In this document: one piece after another, positions 1 through 8,867 of the stretch | How positions within the stretch are numbered: the stretch's first letter is position 1 | Layout: the number at the start of each line of letters is the position of its first letter | Assembly (NCBI GenBank): GCA_035362715.1 | Contig: DAOSDU010000011.1 | Span: 1-52,123 of the forward strand | DNA: 52,123 nt | Source: Methanofastidiosum sp. | GTDB lineage: Archaea > Methanobacteriota_B > Thermococci > Methanofastidiosales > Methanofastidiosaceae | Reading direction: 5' to 3' | Notes under the pieces: generated by a model | What the model was told of the DNA's origin: nothing | Database searches by the model: none | Seen by the model: only the letters and a program-made list of their open reading frames with translations | Made by a program: the position numbers and the translations under genes

Positions 1-50
1 TGCGCTCTGGCACAATCTTTTGAATCTAAATGCAGGTTAATATGTCCCAC
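1..50 (-). CDS. Possible 5' end of a gene running off the window
   Basis: On the minus strand an open frame starts with GTG at 50-48 and stays open to the window edge, reading MGHINLHLDSKDCARA. The start lies about 24 bp from the TTTAA-type box at 71-77, the distance used by other leaderless genes in this window, so it could be the leaderless partner of a divergent pair with iorB. Only 16 residues are visible, so no function can be given and the frame could be spurious. Confidence 0.35.
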   Translation of the reverse strand, partial: MGHINLHLDSKDCARA

Positions 51-67
51 AGCCTAACTTTTCAATA

Positions 68-78
68 ACCTTAAATAC
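68..78. promoter_or_regulatory. TATA element between divergent genes
   Basis: The sequence CCTTAAATACT contains an A/T core that reads as a TATA box on both strands (TTAAATA on plus, TATTTAA on minus). The iorB ATG at 99 is 25 bp to the right and a GTG at 50 is 24 bp to the left, so one box could serve two leaderless transcripts. No Shine-Dalgarno sequence precedes either start. Confidence 0.45.
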
Positions 79-98
79 TTTTTATCTATCTCATTTTT

Positions 99-686
99 AT
101 GGAATTTAACATTCTCATCTGCGGAGTAGGAGGGCAGGGAACTATTCTCGCTTCATACGTTCTTGGAAATGCAGCATTAAAAGACGGGCATAAGGTAAGA
201 TTGGGTGAGATTCACGGCATGGCCCAAAGGGGAGGTTCTGTTGTTTCTCATGTAAGGATGGGTGATGAGGTCTATGGCTCTGTTATCCCCCAAGAGAAAG
301 CAGATATTATAATCGCATTTGAACCACTCGAAGCCTTAAGAAATATATCTTATCTAAAAAAAGGAGGAAAGACTATACTAAATACCGAGAGAATAAATCC
401 AATCTCTGTATCACTTGGGGAATGTGATTACCCCCCAATAGATGAGATATTGTTTAATCTTTCTGAAAAAGGTAAAGTATATCATTTTAATGCAACTGAA
501 ATTGCAAAAGGCCTAGGTAATCAGGTCACAATGAACATGGTAATGATGGGAGCCCTCTCCCTTCTTGAAACTCCAATAAAAAATGAGACGCTTTTAGAAA
601 CAATAGTATATGTGCTATCCAAAAAAGCAGAGATAAACATGAAAGCTTTTGAGGCAGGAAGAAAAAAGATGGAGAATCTGCTGTAA
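99..686 (+). CDS. iorB: Indolepyruvate ferredoxin oxidoreductase, beta subunit
   Basis: The gamma-domain subunit of a 2-oxoacid:ferredoxin oxidoreductase. With IorA (TPP and Fe-S subunit, not in this window) it oxidatively decarboxylates aryl pyruvates from aromatic amino acids to aryl-acetyl-CoA and reduces ferredoxin. The 195-residue length is normal for the family. The N-terminal GVGGQG loop (residues 9-14) and the following IHGMAQRGG segment are hallmarks. The ATG at 99 has no Shine-Dalgarno and sits 25 bp after a TATA box, so the mRNA is probably leaderless. iorA is usually adjacent; the partial minus-strand gene to the left does not look like it. The gene ends one base before the converging gene at 688. 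Family assignment is secure; the exact 2-oxoacid is not. Confidence 0.85.
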   Translation: MEFNILICGVGGQGTILASYVLGNAALKDGHKVRLGEIHGMAQRGGSVVSHVRMGDEVYGSVIPQEKADIIIAFEPLEALRNISYLKKGGKTILNTERINPISVSLGECDYPPIDEILFNLSEKGKVYHFNATEIAKGLGNQVTMNMVMMGALSLLETPIKNETLLETIVYVLSKKAEINMKAFEAGRKKMENLL

Positions 687-687
687 T

Positions 688-1326
688 TTAGATTTCTGCT
701 ATTACGGTCTCTCCCGCCTTTACATTGTCCCCAATTTTTATTGTTGTTGAAGATTCAGAAGGATACATAACGACTACTTGCGACCCTAGTTTTATTATAC
801 CTATTCTATCTCCCCTTTCTAAAATTTGGCCCTCATCCACATAACATTCAATTCTTCGTGCAACTGTTCCGGCAATCTGAACTGTAACTGTCCTTATATC
901 TCCATCAATTACGACTATATTTCTCTCATTCTCTACAAGGACATTTCCAAAAGCAGGAAGATGACCCCCTTCAATGTAAATAATATCTATCACCTGGCCA
1001 GATATGGGTGTCCTGTTTACATGAACATCAAAAAGCCCCATAAAAATGGAGACCATTGTAAAATTTCCTTCAATAATGCCTTTTAGTTCTGGCAAGTAAA
1101 TCATTTCTCCATTTTTTATTGTAAAAGGGATTTCACCGTCTTGCACAGTATCTATAGATATTACTTTTCCATCAGCAGGAGAAACAATAATATTTTTATC
1201 TATAGGGATAGATCTTTGTGGGTCCCTGTAAAAATTAATGCTAATAACAACAAGCCCTATAATAATTAGGCTTAGAAAAATAGCTACGTTTCTCTTAAAT
1301 TTGGACACCACAAATGTTAAAAACAT
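688..1326 (-). CDS. asd: Archaetidylserine/phosphatidylserine decarboxylase, PssD type
   Basis: Pyruvoyl-dependent enzyme decarboxylating archaetidylserine to archaetidylethanolamine at the membrane. A hydrophobic N-terminal helix (about residues 14-32) precedes FYRDPQR and SPADGKV; then come the conserved DVHVNR segment and, near the C-terminus, LGS, where self-cleavage would make the pyruvoyl group on Ser. At 212 residues it matches the short archaeal/PssD class. The start is uncertain: a TTTAAAT box at 1333-1342 lies only a few bases before ATG 1326, too close for a promoter, but exactly 27 bp before an in-frame GTG at 1311, which would be a leaderless start of a 207-residue protein. CarS in the same window (28.1 kb) makes the CDP-archaeol from which archaetidylserine is built. 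Confidence 0.85.
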   Translation of the reverse strand: MFLTFVVSKFKRNVAIFLSLIIIGLVVISINFYRDPQRSIPIDKNIIVSPADGKVISIDTVQDGEIPFTIKNGEMIYLPELKGIIEGNFTMVSIFMGLFDVHVNRTPISGQVIDIIYIEGGHLPAFGNVLVENERNIVVIDGDIRTVTVQIAGTVARRIECYVDEGQILERGDRIGIIKLGSQVVVMYPSESSTTIKIGDNVKAGETVIAEI

Positions 1327-1375
1327 AGGTATTTATTTAAAATTAATCGTGATTGGTGTTCAACTAACGAAAACT

Positions 1376-1422
1376 ATTATAAGCTATAGATAGTGAATAT
1401 TGTTTATTAGACCTAGAGGTGG
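1376..1422 (+). promoter_or_regulatory. smc promoter and Shine-Dalgarno
   Basis: A TATTATAAG box at about 1375-1383 predicts transcription starting near 1404. A GAGGTGG Shine-Dalgarno follows at 1416-1422. The only canonical in-frame start nearby, TTG 1400, would lie at or before the predicted mRNA 5' end and upstream of the Shine-Dalgarno. This is why I place translation start after 1422. Confidence 0.45.
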
Positions 1423-1426
1423 TCCC

Positions 1427-4400
1427 ATAGTATTTATAGAAAAAGTCACAATGAAAGGATTCAAATCCTATGGTAATAAAACTCTGACACTTCCCATTTC
1501 TAAAGGGTTCACTTGCATTGTTGGGCCAAATGGAAGCGGAAAGTCAAACATAACAGATGCAATATGTTTTGTTGTCGGTAGGATATCTGCAAAATCAATG
1601 AGGGGCGAGAGACTCTCTGACCTTATATTTAACGGAACAGAAGATGAAAAGAAAGCCGAAGAGGCAATTGTTTCAATTACTTTTAACAATGAAGACGGCG
1701 GACTTCCAATTGATGAGAAAAAAGTTACCATCTCCAGAGCAGTAAATCTCAAGGGAGAAGGAGAATATAGAGTTAACGGAAAAAGAGCTACTAGGTCTTA
1801 TGTTTTAGATATCTTTTCTTATGTAGGTGTAAGGCCGGATGGGCATAATATTGTAATGCAGGGAGATATTGCACACTTTATTAATATGAACCCTGTTGAG
1901 AGAAGGGGCATCATAGAAGAAATTTCTGGTATTGCAGAATTTGACGATAAAAAAGACAAAGGGCTAAGAGAACTTGAAAAAGCACAAGAAAATATAACAA
2001 GAGTTGAGCTTGTAATCTCTGAAGTTAAAAATCGTCTTGATAGGTTGCTCCGTGACAAAAAGGACGCTGAGCGATACCAGGAGATTGATAAAGAAATAAA
2101 AAATAAATGGGCTATTTACTATCACAGCAAATTAAAGGAGTTAGAAGATACAAAAATAAAACTTGAGACAAATATCGAAAAAGGCCAGAAAGATATTGAA
2201 GAATTACGGATTTTAGTTTCTAAAATTGTTCAAGACATATCTAATAAAGAAAAAGAGCTATTAGAACTTGATGACGAATACAATCGCAAAATGGAAATGG
2301 ACAGTATCAACATAACAAGGGAAATTGAAAAAATTAAAGGAAATATTTCCTCAATTAATCAATCAATCGAATATGAAAAAAAGGAACTTTCCTCAGTAAA
2401 GAAAGAGATTGACGAACTAAAGAAAGAGATCTCTGACAATGAACAAAAAATCAAGGAACTATTAGAAAATAAATCTAAACTAGAAAAAGAAAGCGCTGAA
2501 GTTGAATCAACTATTAGGAGCAAGGAAGCTGAATATAGAAAACTCCTTGATTCGCTCTCTGGTAAAGACGGGATGTTTTTAAAGATTAAAGAGAGTTTAC
2601 TTGAAGTTGATAGAAAACTAGAAAAGAATAGAAAAGACTATCTTGCACTAAACAAAGAACTTGATTCCTATAATGCATCTGTTTCCCTTCTAGATCAAGA
2701 CACCAAACGAATCACAGCAGATATCAAAAAGATAGATGATAAATTATCGGATATTGAAAAAAAATTAAAAGAAAAAGAATCAAAATCTTCAGTTTACGAC
2801 TCCAATCTAAAAAATAACAGTAATGAACTTACCACCCTAAATCAAAGATATCAAGGTCTAAAAAGTGAGTTAGTGAAGGTGGAGTCTGATTCAAAACAGG
2901 CTTTATCTCAATTTGAACATTTAAAAGCCAGAATAAACGTAAAGAAAGAGGCTCAAAACGATATCACCGGTGGACAAAAAGCGATTGCAGAGATTTTAAA
3001 AGCGAAAAAGGATAAATTAATTCCAGGAATTTATGGAACTATTTCAGAGCTTGGAACTACAAAAGAGGAATACAGTCTTGCACTTGAAGTTGCAGCAGGA
3101 TCAAGGCTTACAAATATTGTTGTTGAGGATGATAATGTTGCAAGGGAATGCGTCAAATTCCTTAAGAATCTAAAAGCTGGCCGTGCAACATTCTTACCCT
3201 TAAATAAACTTGTTACTCCAAGAATAGCAAATGCTCCAAAGACAAAAGGGGTAGTGGGGCTTGCAATTGAATTAGTATCTTTTGATGAAAAATTTAGAAA
3301 AGCGTTTGAGTATATATTTGGAAGAACTTACATAATCGAAAATATTGATGTTTCTAAAACAATTGACAATACAAGACTTGTAACACTTGATGGTGATCTG
3401 GTAGAATCATCAGGGGCTATAACTGGTGGTTATTATACTCGAAAGAAATTTTCTGTTTCTTTTAACATTGAAGAAGATAACTTTTCCTTAAAAGATTTGG
3501 AGAAGAAGTTATCCGAATATGATTCAAGAAAACAATCTCTCAAAACAGAAATAGAAAAACTGGAAGAAACCTTGAAAAATCTCAGTATAAATAAAGCAGA
3601 GTCAACTTCTGAACTTGCTACAACTAATAGAGAAAAAGAAGAACTCTTAAAAGAGAAAAATTCCTTACAAAAGGAAAGATTATCATTTGAAAAAAATATT
3701 GAGGACCTGACAAAAAAACTTGAAAAACAAAAGAGTCTGTCTTCTGATACAAAAATTAAAATTGATCCCATCTTAAAAGAAATAGAAAAACTTGAGGGGG
3801 AGAAGGCAAACGTTGAGAAAGGCATAGAGGATTCTAGTACCGGCGAAATGGGCGAGGCTCTTGAGATCGACCTTACAGATCTTCGAAAGAAAAATTCTGA
3901 GATGGCCTCACAGATATCATCAATTAATTCAACTCTTGAATACCTTAAACAATCCAATATTAAATCTTCTGAAAAAATCGATTTAAGAAAGCCTCAAGAA
4001 GAAGTGGCTTTGAAAAAAATATCTGAGTTAGATAACAACCTAAAGGAAATTAATGAAATCCTGAAAGAAAAAGAAAAAGAAGATTCTGTAATAAAAAAAG
4101 AATTATCCTCATTTAATCAAAAAAAGAGGAGTCTTTCAACTGATACTTCTGATTTGAGAATCAAGAAAGATAACAAAATTGAGAAAATATCAAAATTAGA
4201 ATCGGATCTCAATTTATGGGCTTCTGAAAAAAAGACTATACTGGAAGATATAGTCGAATTTTCCAGACACGCTTCAGACTATGAAGCACCTCAAGAATTT
4301 TCCAAACATCCAGACAAACTTAAAATTGAGATTGAGTCATTGGAAAAGGAAAGAGAGAAATTAATGCCAATTAACATGAGGGCAATTATAGAGTATGAGG

Positions 4401-4984
4401 AAGAAGAAGGTAGATACAATACCTTAAAACTTAGAAGAGACACTCTCATAGAAGAAAAGAATGCAATTCTAAACTTTATAGCCGAAGTTGAGAAAGAAAA
4501 ATCTGAAGTTTTCCTCAAAACATTTAATGAAATTGCTTCCAACTTCTCAGATATATTCTCAGATATATCTCCAGAGGGAACAGCACAACTCCTTCTTGAA
4601 ACAGAAGACAATCCCTTTGAAGGCGGGATAATAATAGATGCTAAACCTTTGGGTAAAAATGTTAAGGCCGCTGTATCATTAAGCGGTGGAGAAAAAGCTA
4701 TTACTGCACTGTCCTTAATATTTGCTATCCAACGTCACAAGCCATCCCCTTTCTATATACTTGATGAAGTAGACGCAAATCTTGATGATGCAAATGTAGA
4801 GAGAACTGCTGAAATGATAAAGAGGCAAGCTGAAAAGACACAGTTTATTGTGATTACCTTAAGGGAAGGGATGATGTCCAGAGCAGAAAGATTGTTTGGA
4901 GTTTCAATGTACAAGAAAGGACTCTCAGCAATGGTCTCACTTGAAGTCGAGAAAGTAGTTAAACAGGCGGAGGCATTAGCCTGA
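1427..4984 (+). CDS. smc: Chromosome segregation protein SMC
   Basis: Structural maintenance of chromosomes ATPase, the core of the SMC-ScpAB condensin that loops and compacts DNA. The N-terminal head has FKSYG and the Walker A GPNGSGKSN (about residues 33-41); long coiled-coil arms flank a hinge around residues 520-670 (about 3000-3440), rich in glycine, with ITGGYY at its end; the C-terminal head has the signature LSGGEKA and Walker B FYILDEVDA. The length (about 1185 residues) is usual. The family N-terminus is M-[FY]-I-x-K-x-x-x-K-G-F-K-S-Y-G, which matches codons from 1427/1430, where there is no ATG, GTG or TTG. I take ATA 1427 (4 nt after GAGGTGG) as the likely start; TTG 1400 adds nine residues foreign to the family. 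The stop overlaps the start of scpA. Confidence 0.93.
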   Translation: MVFIEKVTMKGFKSYGNKTLTLPISKGFTCIVGPNGSGKSNITDAICFVVGRISAKSMRGERLSDLIFNGTEDEKKAEEAIVSITFNNEDGGLPIDEKKVTISRAVNLKGEGEYRVNGKRATRSYVLDIFSYVGVRPDGHNIVMQGDIAHFINMNPVERRGIIEEISGIAEFDDKKDKGLRELEKAQENITRVELVISEVKNRLDRLLRDKKDAERYQEIDKEIKNKWAIYYHSKLKELEDTKIKLETNIEKGQKDIEELRILVSKIVQDISNKEKELLELDDEYNRKMEMDSINITREIEKIKGNISSINQSIEYEKKELSSVKKEIDELKKEISDNEQKIKELLENKSKLEKESAEVESTIRSKEAEYRKLLDSLSGKDGMFLKIKESLLEVDRKLEKNRKDYLALNKELDSYNASVSLLDQDTKRITADIKKIDDKLSDIEKKLKEKESKSSVYDSNLKNNSNELTTLNQRYQGLKSELVKVESDSKQALSQFEHLKARINVKKEAQNDITGGQKAIAEILKAKKDKLIPGIYGTISELGTTKEEYSLALEVAAGSRLTNIVVEDDNVARECVKFLKNLKAGRATFLPLNKLVTPRIANAPKTKGVVGLAIELVSFDEKFRKAFEYIFGRTYIIENIDVSKTIDNTRLVTLDGDLVESSGAITGGYYTRKKFSVSFNIEEDNFSLKDLEKKLSEYDSRKQSLKTEIEKLEETLKNLSINKAESTSELATTNREKEELLKEKNSLQKERLSFEKNIEDLTKKLEKQKSLSSDTKIKIDPILKEIEKLEGEKANVEKGIEDSSTGEMGEALEIDLTDLRKKNSEMASQISSINSTLEYLKQSNIKSSEKIDLRKPQEEVALKKISELDNNLKEINEILKEKEKEDSVIKKELSSFNQKKRSLSTDTSDLRIKKDNKIEKISKLESDLNLWASEKKTILEDIVEFSRHASDYEAPQEFSKHPDKLKIEIESLEKEREKLMPINMRAIIEYEEEEGRYNTLKLRRDTLIEEKNAILNFIAEVEKEKSEVFLKTFNEIASNFSDIFSDISPEGTAQLLLETEDNPFEGGIIIDAKPLGKNVKAAVSLSGGEKAITALSLIFAIQRHKPSPFYILDEVDANLDDANVERTAEMIKRQAEKTQFIVITLREGMMSRAERLFGVSMYKKGLSAMVSLEVEKVVKQAEALA

Positions 4985-5652
4985 TCCAAGAAGATGTCCT
5001 GATACCAGAGATAGGCCCAATAGACGTTCTCATGGATCTTGTCCTGTCAAGGGAAATAGATCCGTGGGACATAGATATAATAGATCTTACAAATAAATTT
5101 TTGGACAGAATTAGAAAATTAAAAAATCTTGATCTAAGGGTATCAGGCAAAACAATACTTACAGCCTCCATTCTTTTGCGAATGAAAAGTGAACAATTGA
5201 TGAGGGAAGATGAAAAGAAAGAAGAAGACGACGAATTTTTTGACTTTTGGGAAGATATTGAAAATGCTGAATTTGAAATTGACGATATTAAACCACCTTT
5301 AAGAAGAAGAAATGTTGGCAAGATGACACTCCCAGAGCTTTTCGAAGCCCTAATCGATGCTTTGGAAGAAGGAGAAAAACCAAAGAAAAAGATCATTGCT
5401 AAACTGGGCCCTCAGATTTATCAGATTGATGAAATCAAGGCCGATATAAGAAAACAGGTAGAAAAGTTATACCAGCACCTATTGGAGCTAAAAGGCATAA
5501 ATGATCTTATCTATTTTAGAGATTTACTTGAGGAGAAAACAACAAGAGAAATAGCAAGAATATTTCTGTATATATTGTTCCTTTACAGTGATAAAAAGAT
5601 AGATGTCACCCAAGAAGAGATGTTCGGCGAGATATTCATCAAAGTTCTGTAA
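4981..5652 (+). CDS. scpA: Segregation and condensation protein A
   Basis: Kleisin subunit that bridges the SMC heads in the condensin complex. The N-terminal segment PIDVLMDLVLSREIDPWDID is the typical SMC-binding kleisin motif, and the C-terminus (about residues 165-220) resembles the winged-helix domain that contacts the SMC head. The first ATG (5032) falls inside the conserved PIDVLMDL motif, so the protein must begin earlier. The frame is open back through CTG 4981, which overlaps the smc stop TGA (CTGA, in the manner of an ATGA overlap) and follows GGAGG (4969-4973) by seven bases. I take CTG as the start, giving 223 residues and tight coupling to smc. scpB is not in the window. The 3' end overlaps the converging gene by 14 bp. 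Confidence 0.88.
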   Translation: MIQEDVLIPEIGPIDVLMDLVLSREIDPWDIDIIDLTNKFLDRIRKLKNLDLRVSGKTILTASILLRMKSEQLMREDEKKEEDDEFFDFWEDIENAEFEIDDIKPPLRRRNVGKMTLPELFEALIDALEEGEKPKKKIIAKLGPQIYQIDEIKADIRKQVEKLYQHLLELKGINDLIYFRDLLEEKTTREIARIFLYILFLYSDKKIDVTQEEMFGEIFIKVL

Positions 5653-6409
5653 TCTTTTCAATGAATCCCATTTTGTATAGCTTGTAAAAGGTAGGAATAT
5701 CAAAAAGTTTTGGAATTTCTTTTTCGGTCACCCTGCCTTTTGTATGCATTAATAAAAACACATTGATTTCTTTTTCTGAAAATCCTGCAATCTCTTTCAA
5801 ATAAGCAATATCGTGAGATTTTGCTTCCTCTGAAAGAACAAAAGAAGTCTTCATAAGTTTTTTTCTCGAGAGTCCACCTTTTGGCAATATTGATAGGATG
5901 AAAAGAAGGACAGTAATAACTGAAGTCCCTTGTAATATAGGCTCTATGGTGTTTAAAACACCTTCTCGGGTAACTTCTACATTCATTGTATATATCTCAA
6001 TATTTACTGAAGCATTTGTTGATAGTAAAGGGTCAGTTTCAAATATTAAGTAATATGTTTTTGTTTCCTTCGGGACATAAGGGAAGTTAAGTTTATCAGT
6101 CTGATAGAAATACTCCAAAGGTTTTAGATCATCGGGCTCTTTTTGCCAGACTAAAAAACCCTCTAGATCAGTCAATGAAATATTAATTCTGCCAGTAGAA
6201 GAAAATACTATTTGATGTATTTTCCTCCCTTCTAATGGCAGAGCTATATACTTAGGGTTATCTCTGGACACAGAAAAGTTCTCACTTAATTCTATCTGTT
6301 TGATATTTTGCTTAACTGCCTTTTCCTGTCCAGAGTAGTAAATATATATCAGGGGTAACTCTATAAAAAAGAATACAAAAAGAAATATTATTAAATATTT
6401 ATATCTCAT
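5639..6409 (-). CDS. Membrane protein with extracytoplasmic domain and C-terminal winged-helix-like region
   Basis: I do not recognise this as a named family. It has an N-terminal membrane helix (about residues 5-25), an about 130-residue extracytoplasmic part rich in beta strands, a second helix (about 160-180), then a cytosolic region of about 75 residues (FSEKEINVFLLM, then KEIPKLFDIPTFYKLYKMGF) that reads like a small winged-helix or helical DNA-binding domain. This is the layout of a membrane-bound sensor/regulator, which is inference. The start is ATG 6409, six bases after GGGGTG; a GTG three codons upstream lies inside the Shine-Dalgarno. It converges on scpA and overlaps its end. Confidence 0.6.
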   Translation of the reverse strand: MRYKYLIIFLFVFFFIELPLIYIYYSGQEKAVKQNIKQIELSENFSVSRDNPKYIALPLEGRKIHQIVFSSTGRINISLTDLEGFLVWQKEPDDLKPLEYFYQTDKLNFPYVPKETKTYYLIFETDPLLSTNASVNIEIYTMNVEVTREGVLNTIEPILQGTSVITVLLFILSILPKGGLSRKKLMKTSFVLSEEAKSHDIAYLKEIAGFSEKEINVFLLMHTKGRVTEKEIPKLFDIPTFYKLYKMGFIEKITEL

Positions 6410-6524
6410 ATAATACACCCCAAAGCATTTCAGAGCTCATAAGCCTCATCATCTTTTTTCAGATTAGCTTTCTCATCACGCTTGTTAAACTACTATTTGA
6501 AATATATAAACTTTTGTTCAAAAA

Positions 6525-7493
6525 TTAGTTCTGACGTTTGTTATCAATTTTCCTTTCATGAACAAGTTCAAGAATATCTTCGACATCCTTTGAAGATTTA
6601 ATCTCTTTTTGGGTAAGTATGGGAACACCTTTAATATTTTCCTTTACTTTCTTTGCATTTACTACGAACATTGCGTCTTTTTCTGTAATATCGGAGATAC
6701 TTGCCACAATCTCTGCCTTCTTTTCAAAGATGTATGTTTTAGTATTGGATATTCCTGTGATTAAAATCTCCCTCTCCTTCAAAAGAGCATTAAAAGGGGT
6801 TCTCTTTGTAGGAAAGACTTTAAATCCTTTGTCACTAAGATCCCCCAAAACAGTTTTTTCAAGATCAGACCTTGCAGCGTCAACAGGCTTTTCTTGAATA
6901 GTGTTAATTTCTTTTTTGTCACTAGTTTTAATTATGTATATCGGTTTAGTTATGCCTATATCCAGCTCTTTTTCTATCTTCAGAACAGAATCAATACTTA
7001 TTCTTTTGTCTACGTTTTCAAACTCATAGACAGAACTTTTTGAAACCCCTATAAGTTCAGCTAGGTGGCTTATAGACATCCCTCTTTTCTCTCTTTCTTC
7101 CTTAATTAGACTTCCGTCGACCTCTACAAAAAATCCCCCTCTATCGGCATATATCAAGGGGGGATTGCCTTCTATGAAAAGGTCTTCTAGAGTTTCAAGT
7201 GAGATACAGTTTGTCCCGTGTCTTGAATAGACAGTACCGTTTTCAATTAAGCCTAATTTTGTCTTTGCCCCAATTACAAGTGGTGTTGCTTTCAAAGCTT
7301 TTGAGAGAATTTTAAGATCCCATGCATGCTCATCAGAAAACGTATCAAGGTTTACTAAGGCCTTTATTATAAGAACTATAAGATTTCTTCTTGCAACAAT
7401 GTCAAAAGAGCATTGAACCCTAGAAAGGGCTACCTCGAAACCGCCTTTTTTCAATGTTTCAACAATATTATCTAGAAGTTCTTGCTTTTCCAT
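6525..7493 (-). CDS. Archaeal HTH-type transcriptional regulator
   Basis: Matches the archaeal family annotated as 'putative HTH-type transcriptional regulatory protein', which has a characteristic three-part layout: an N-terminal nuclease-like alpha/beta region (about residues 1-115), a central Cro/C1-type HTH (about 128-185, with MSISHLAELIGVSKSSVYEF) and a C-terminal alpha/beta region with a second copy of a similar fold (about 210-310). The 322-residue length is normal. It is divergent from tiaS with only 51 bp between starts, so the two probably share a regulatory region. Target genes cannot be inferred from the sequence. Confidence 0.75.
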   Translation of the reverse strand: MEKQELLDNIVETLKKGGFEVALSRVQCSFDIVARRNLIVLIIKALVNLDTFSDEHAWDLKILSKALKATPLVIGAKTKLGLIENGTVYSRHGTNCISLETLEDLFIEGNPPLIYADRGGFFVEVDGSLIKEEREKRGMSISHLAELIGVSKSSVYEFENVDKRISIDSVLKIEKELDIGITKPIYIIKTSDKKEINTIQEKPVDAARSDLEKTVLGDLSDKGFKVFPTKRTPFNALLKEREILITGISNTKTYIFEKKAEIVASISDITEKDAMFVVNAKKVKENIKGVPILTQKEIKSSKDVEDILELVHERKIDNKRQN

Positions 7494-7544
7494 CGTAATA
7501 ATGGTATAAGAAAGGTTATATAAATATATACCCTCCTTTTTTTC

Positions 7545-8867
7545 GTGATAATCGGTCTTGATGATACAGATTCAGTTGAAGGAATGTGTACAACTTACAT
7601 TGGAACACTTATTGTAGAGGCTATAAGAGACCTTGATATAAATATTATCAGGGAACCTCCAAAATTATTGCGTTTGAACCCAAACAATCCCTATAAAACA
7701 AGGGGGAACGGAGCTGTTTCAATCATTATAACTGATACTTCTGACCCAAAGATTCTTGAAAAAATAAAATCTGTTTCCTTTGACATCGTATCTAAGTATT
7801 CGGAATCTGGAGAAAATACAAATCCAGCAATTGTTTTTCTTGAAGATAACTCAATTACTCCAGAGATCCAATTGTTTGCCAAAAGGGCCCTTCATGAGAT
7901 GCTTTCAATAGATGAGGCTATTTCATTATTAAACAAAATTGGAGCTGATTATAATTTTATTGGGAATGGTAGGGGGCTCATAGGAGCGCTTGCATCATGT
8001 GCATTGCAATTGGAAGATTTCACCTATGAACTGATAGTATATAGAAGCCACAATAAAAGAGGTAAAAAATTTGTCAGTGAACATGGTGCAATGGAGATAG
8101 AAAAGAAATATTCCCCTAAAATATTCTCAAGCTATGATTTTGAAAATCAGAGAATGGTTATTTCACCGCATTCGGACTGCCCCATATTATACGGCTTAAG
8201 AGGCGAATCTCCAGAACTTCTATTGGAAGCTGCAAAAATGATAGAATCAGAAATGCCTTTCAAACAAAATCTCTTTGTAACTAATCAGGGTACAGATATG
8301 CACCTTGAAGAAAAGAATATTGAAGAAGTCCTTCCATATTCATCTGTCATAGTTAATGGAACTGTTTCTAAGAATCCTTATACTGTTCCAGGGGGTCATG
8401 TCTTTTTTGAAATATCAAATAGTAAAAAAATTCTATGCGCAGCTTATGAGCCTACCAAAGGATTTAGAAACATAGTAAGAAATCTTTCCAAGGGAGATGA
8501 AATAGTGGCTTATGGTGGTGTCTTAGAAACAGAGCACGGGCTTACAATTAATCTTGAAAAGATTGAGATAACAAAGTTAGCAGAATTCTATAAAACAGAA
8601 AAACCTATATGTCCTGTATGCAGTAATCAGATGAAGTCAATTGGTAAAGAAAAAGGTTACCGCTGCAAGAAGTGCCATACAAAAAACAGAGAAGTTTCAA
8701 TTGTTCCAATTCCTAGGGGAATTCAAATTGGGATATATGAGGTTCCAATGTGTGCCAAACGTCACCTATCAAAACCCCTTCTACGCTATGGCAGAGAGAA
8801 AAAATTTGAAAAAGAAAGATTTAAATTTGATTATACTAAATTTGATATGAAATTTGAAGGGATATAA
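7545..8867 (+). CDS. tiaS: tRNA(Ile2) 2-agmatinylcytidine synthetase
   Basis: Modifies C34 of tRNA-Ile(CAU) with agmatine, using ATP, so that it reads AUA and not AUG. The N-terminal kinase-like domain opens with IGLDDTDS (residues 3-10). It is followed by the ferredoxin-like region, an OB fold (about 270-345) and a C-terminal zinc ribbon with CPVC at about 356 and CKKC about 18 residues later. The 440-residue length fits. The GTG start at 7545 has no Shine-Dalgarno and lies about 24 bp after a TATATAAATATA tract, so it is probably leaderless. It overlaps pncB by one base (TAATG), so these genes form one operon. AUA codons are abundant in this window, in keeping with a need for this enzyme. 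Confidence 0.93.
   Translation: MIIGLDDTDSVEGMCTTYIGTLIVEAIRDLDINIIREPPKLLRLNPNNPYKTRGNGAVSIIITDTSDPKILEKIKSVSFDIVSKYSESGENTNPAIVFLEDNSITPEIQLFAKRALHEMLSIDEAISLLNKIGADYNFIGNGRGLIGALASCALQLEDFTYELIVYRSHNKRGKKFVSEHGAMEIEKKYSPKIFSSYDFENQRMVISPHSDCPILYGLRGESPELLLEAAKMIESEMPFKQNLFVTNQGTDMHLEEKNIEEVLPYSSVIVNGTVSKNPYTVPGGHVFFEISNSKKILCAAYEPTKGFRNIVRNLSKGDEIVAYGGVLETEHGLTINLEKIEITKLAEFYKTEKPICPVCSNQMKSIGKEKGYRCKKCHTKNREVSIVPIPRGIQIGIYEVPMCAKRHLSKPLLRYGREKKFEKERFKFDYTKFDMKFEGI

Noticed and set aside
1400..1426. TTG 1400 as the start of smc
   Set aside because: It lies at or before the mRNA 5' end predicted from the TATA box and before the Shine-Dalgarno, and adds residues not found in SMC N-termini.
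3433..3957. Minus-strand 174-codon ORF inside smc
   Set aside because: It is a Ser/Phe-rich mirror of the coiled-coil coding strand, with no domain or start signals.
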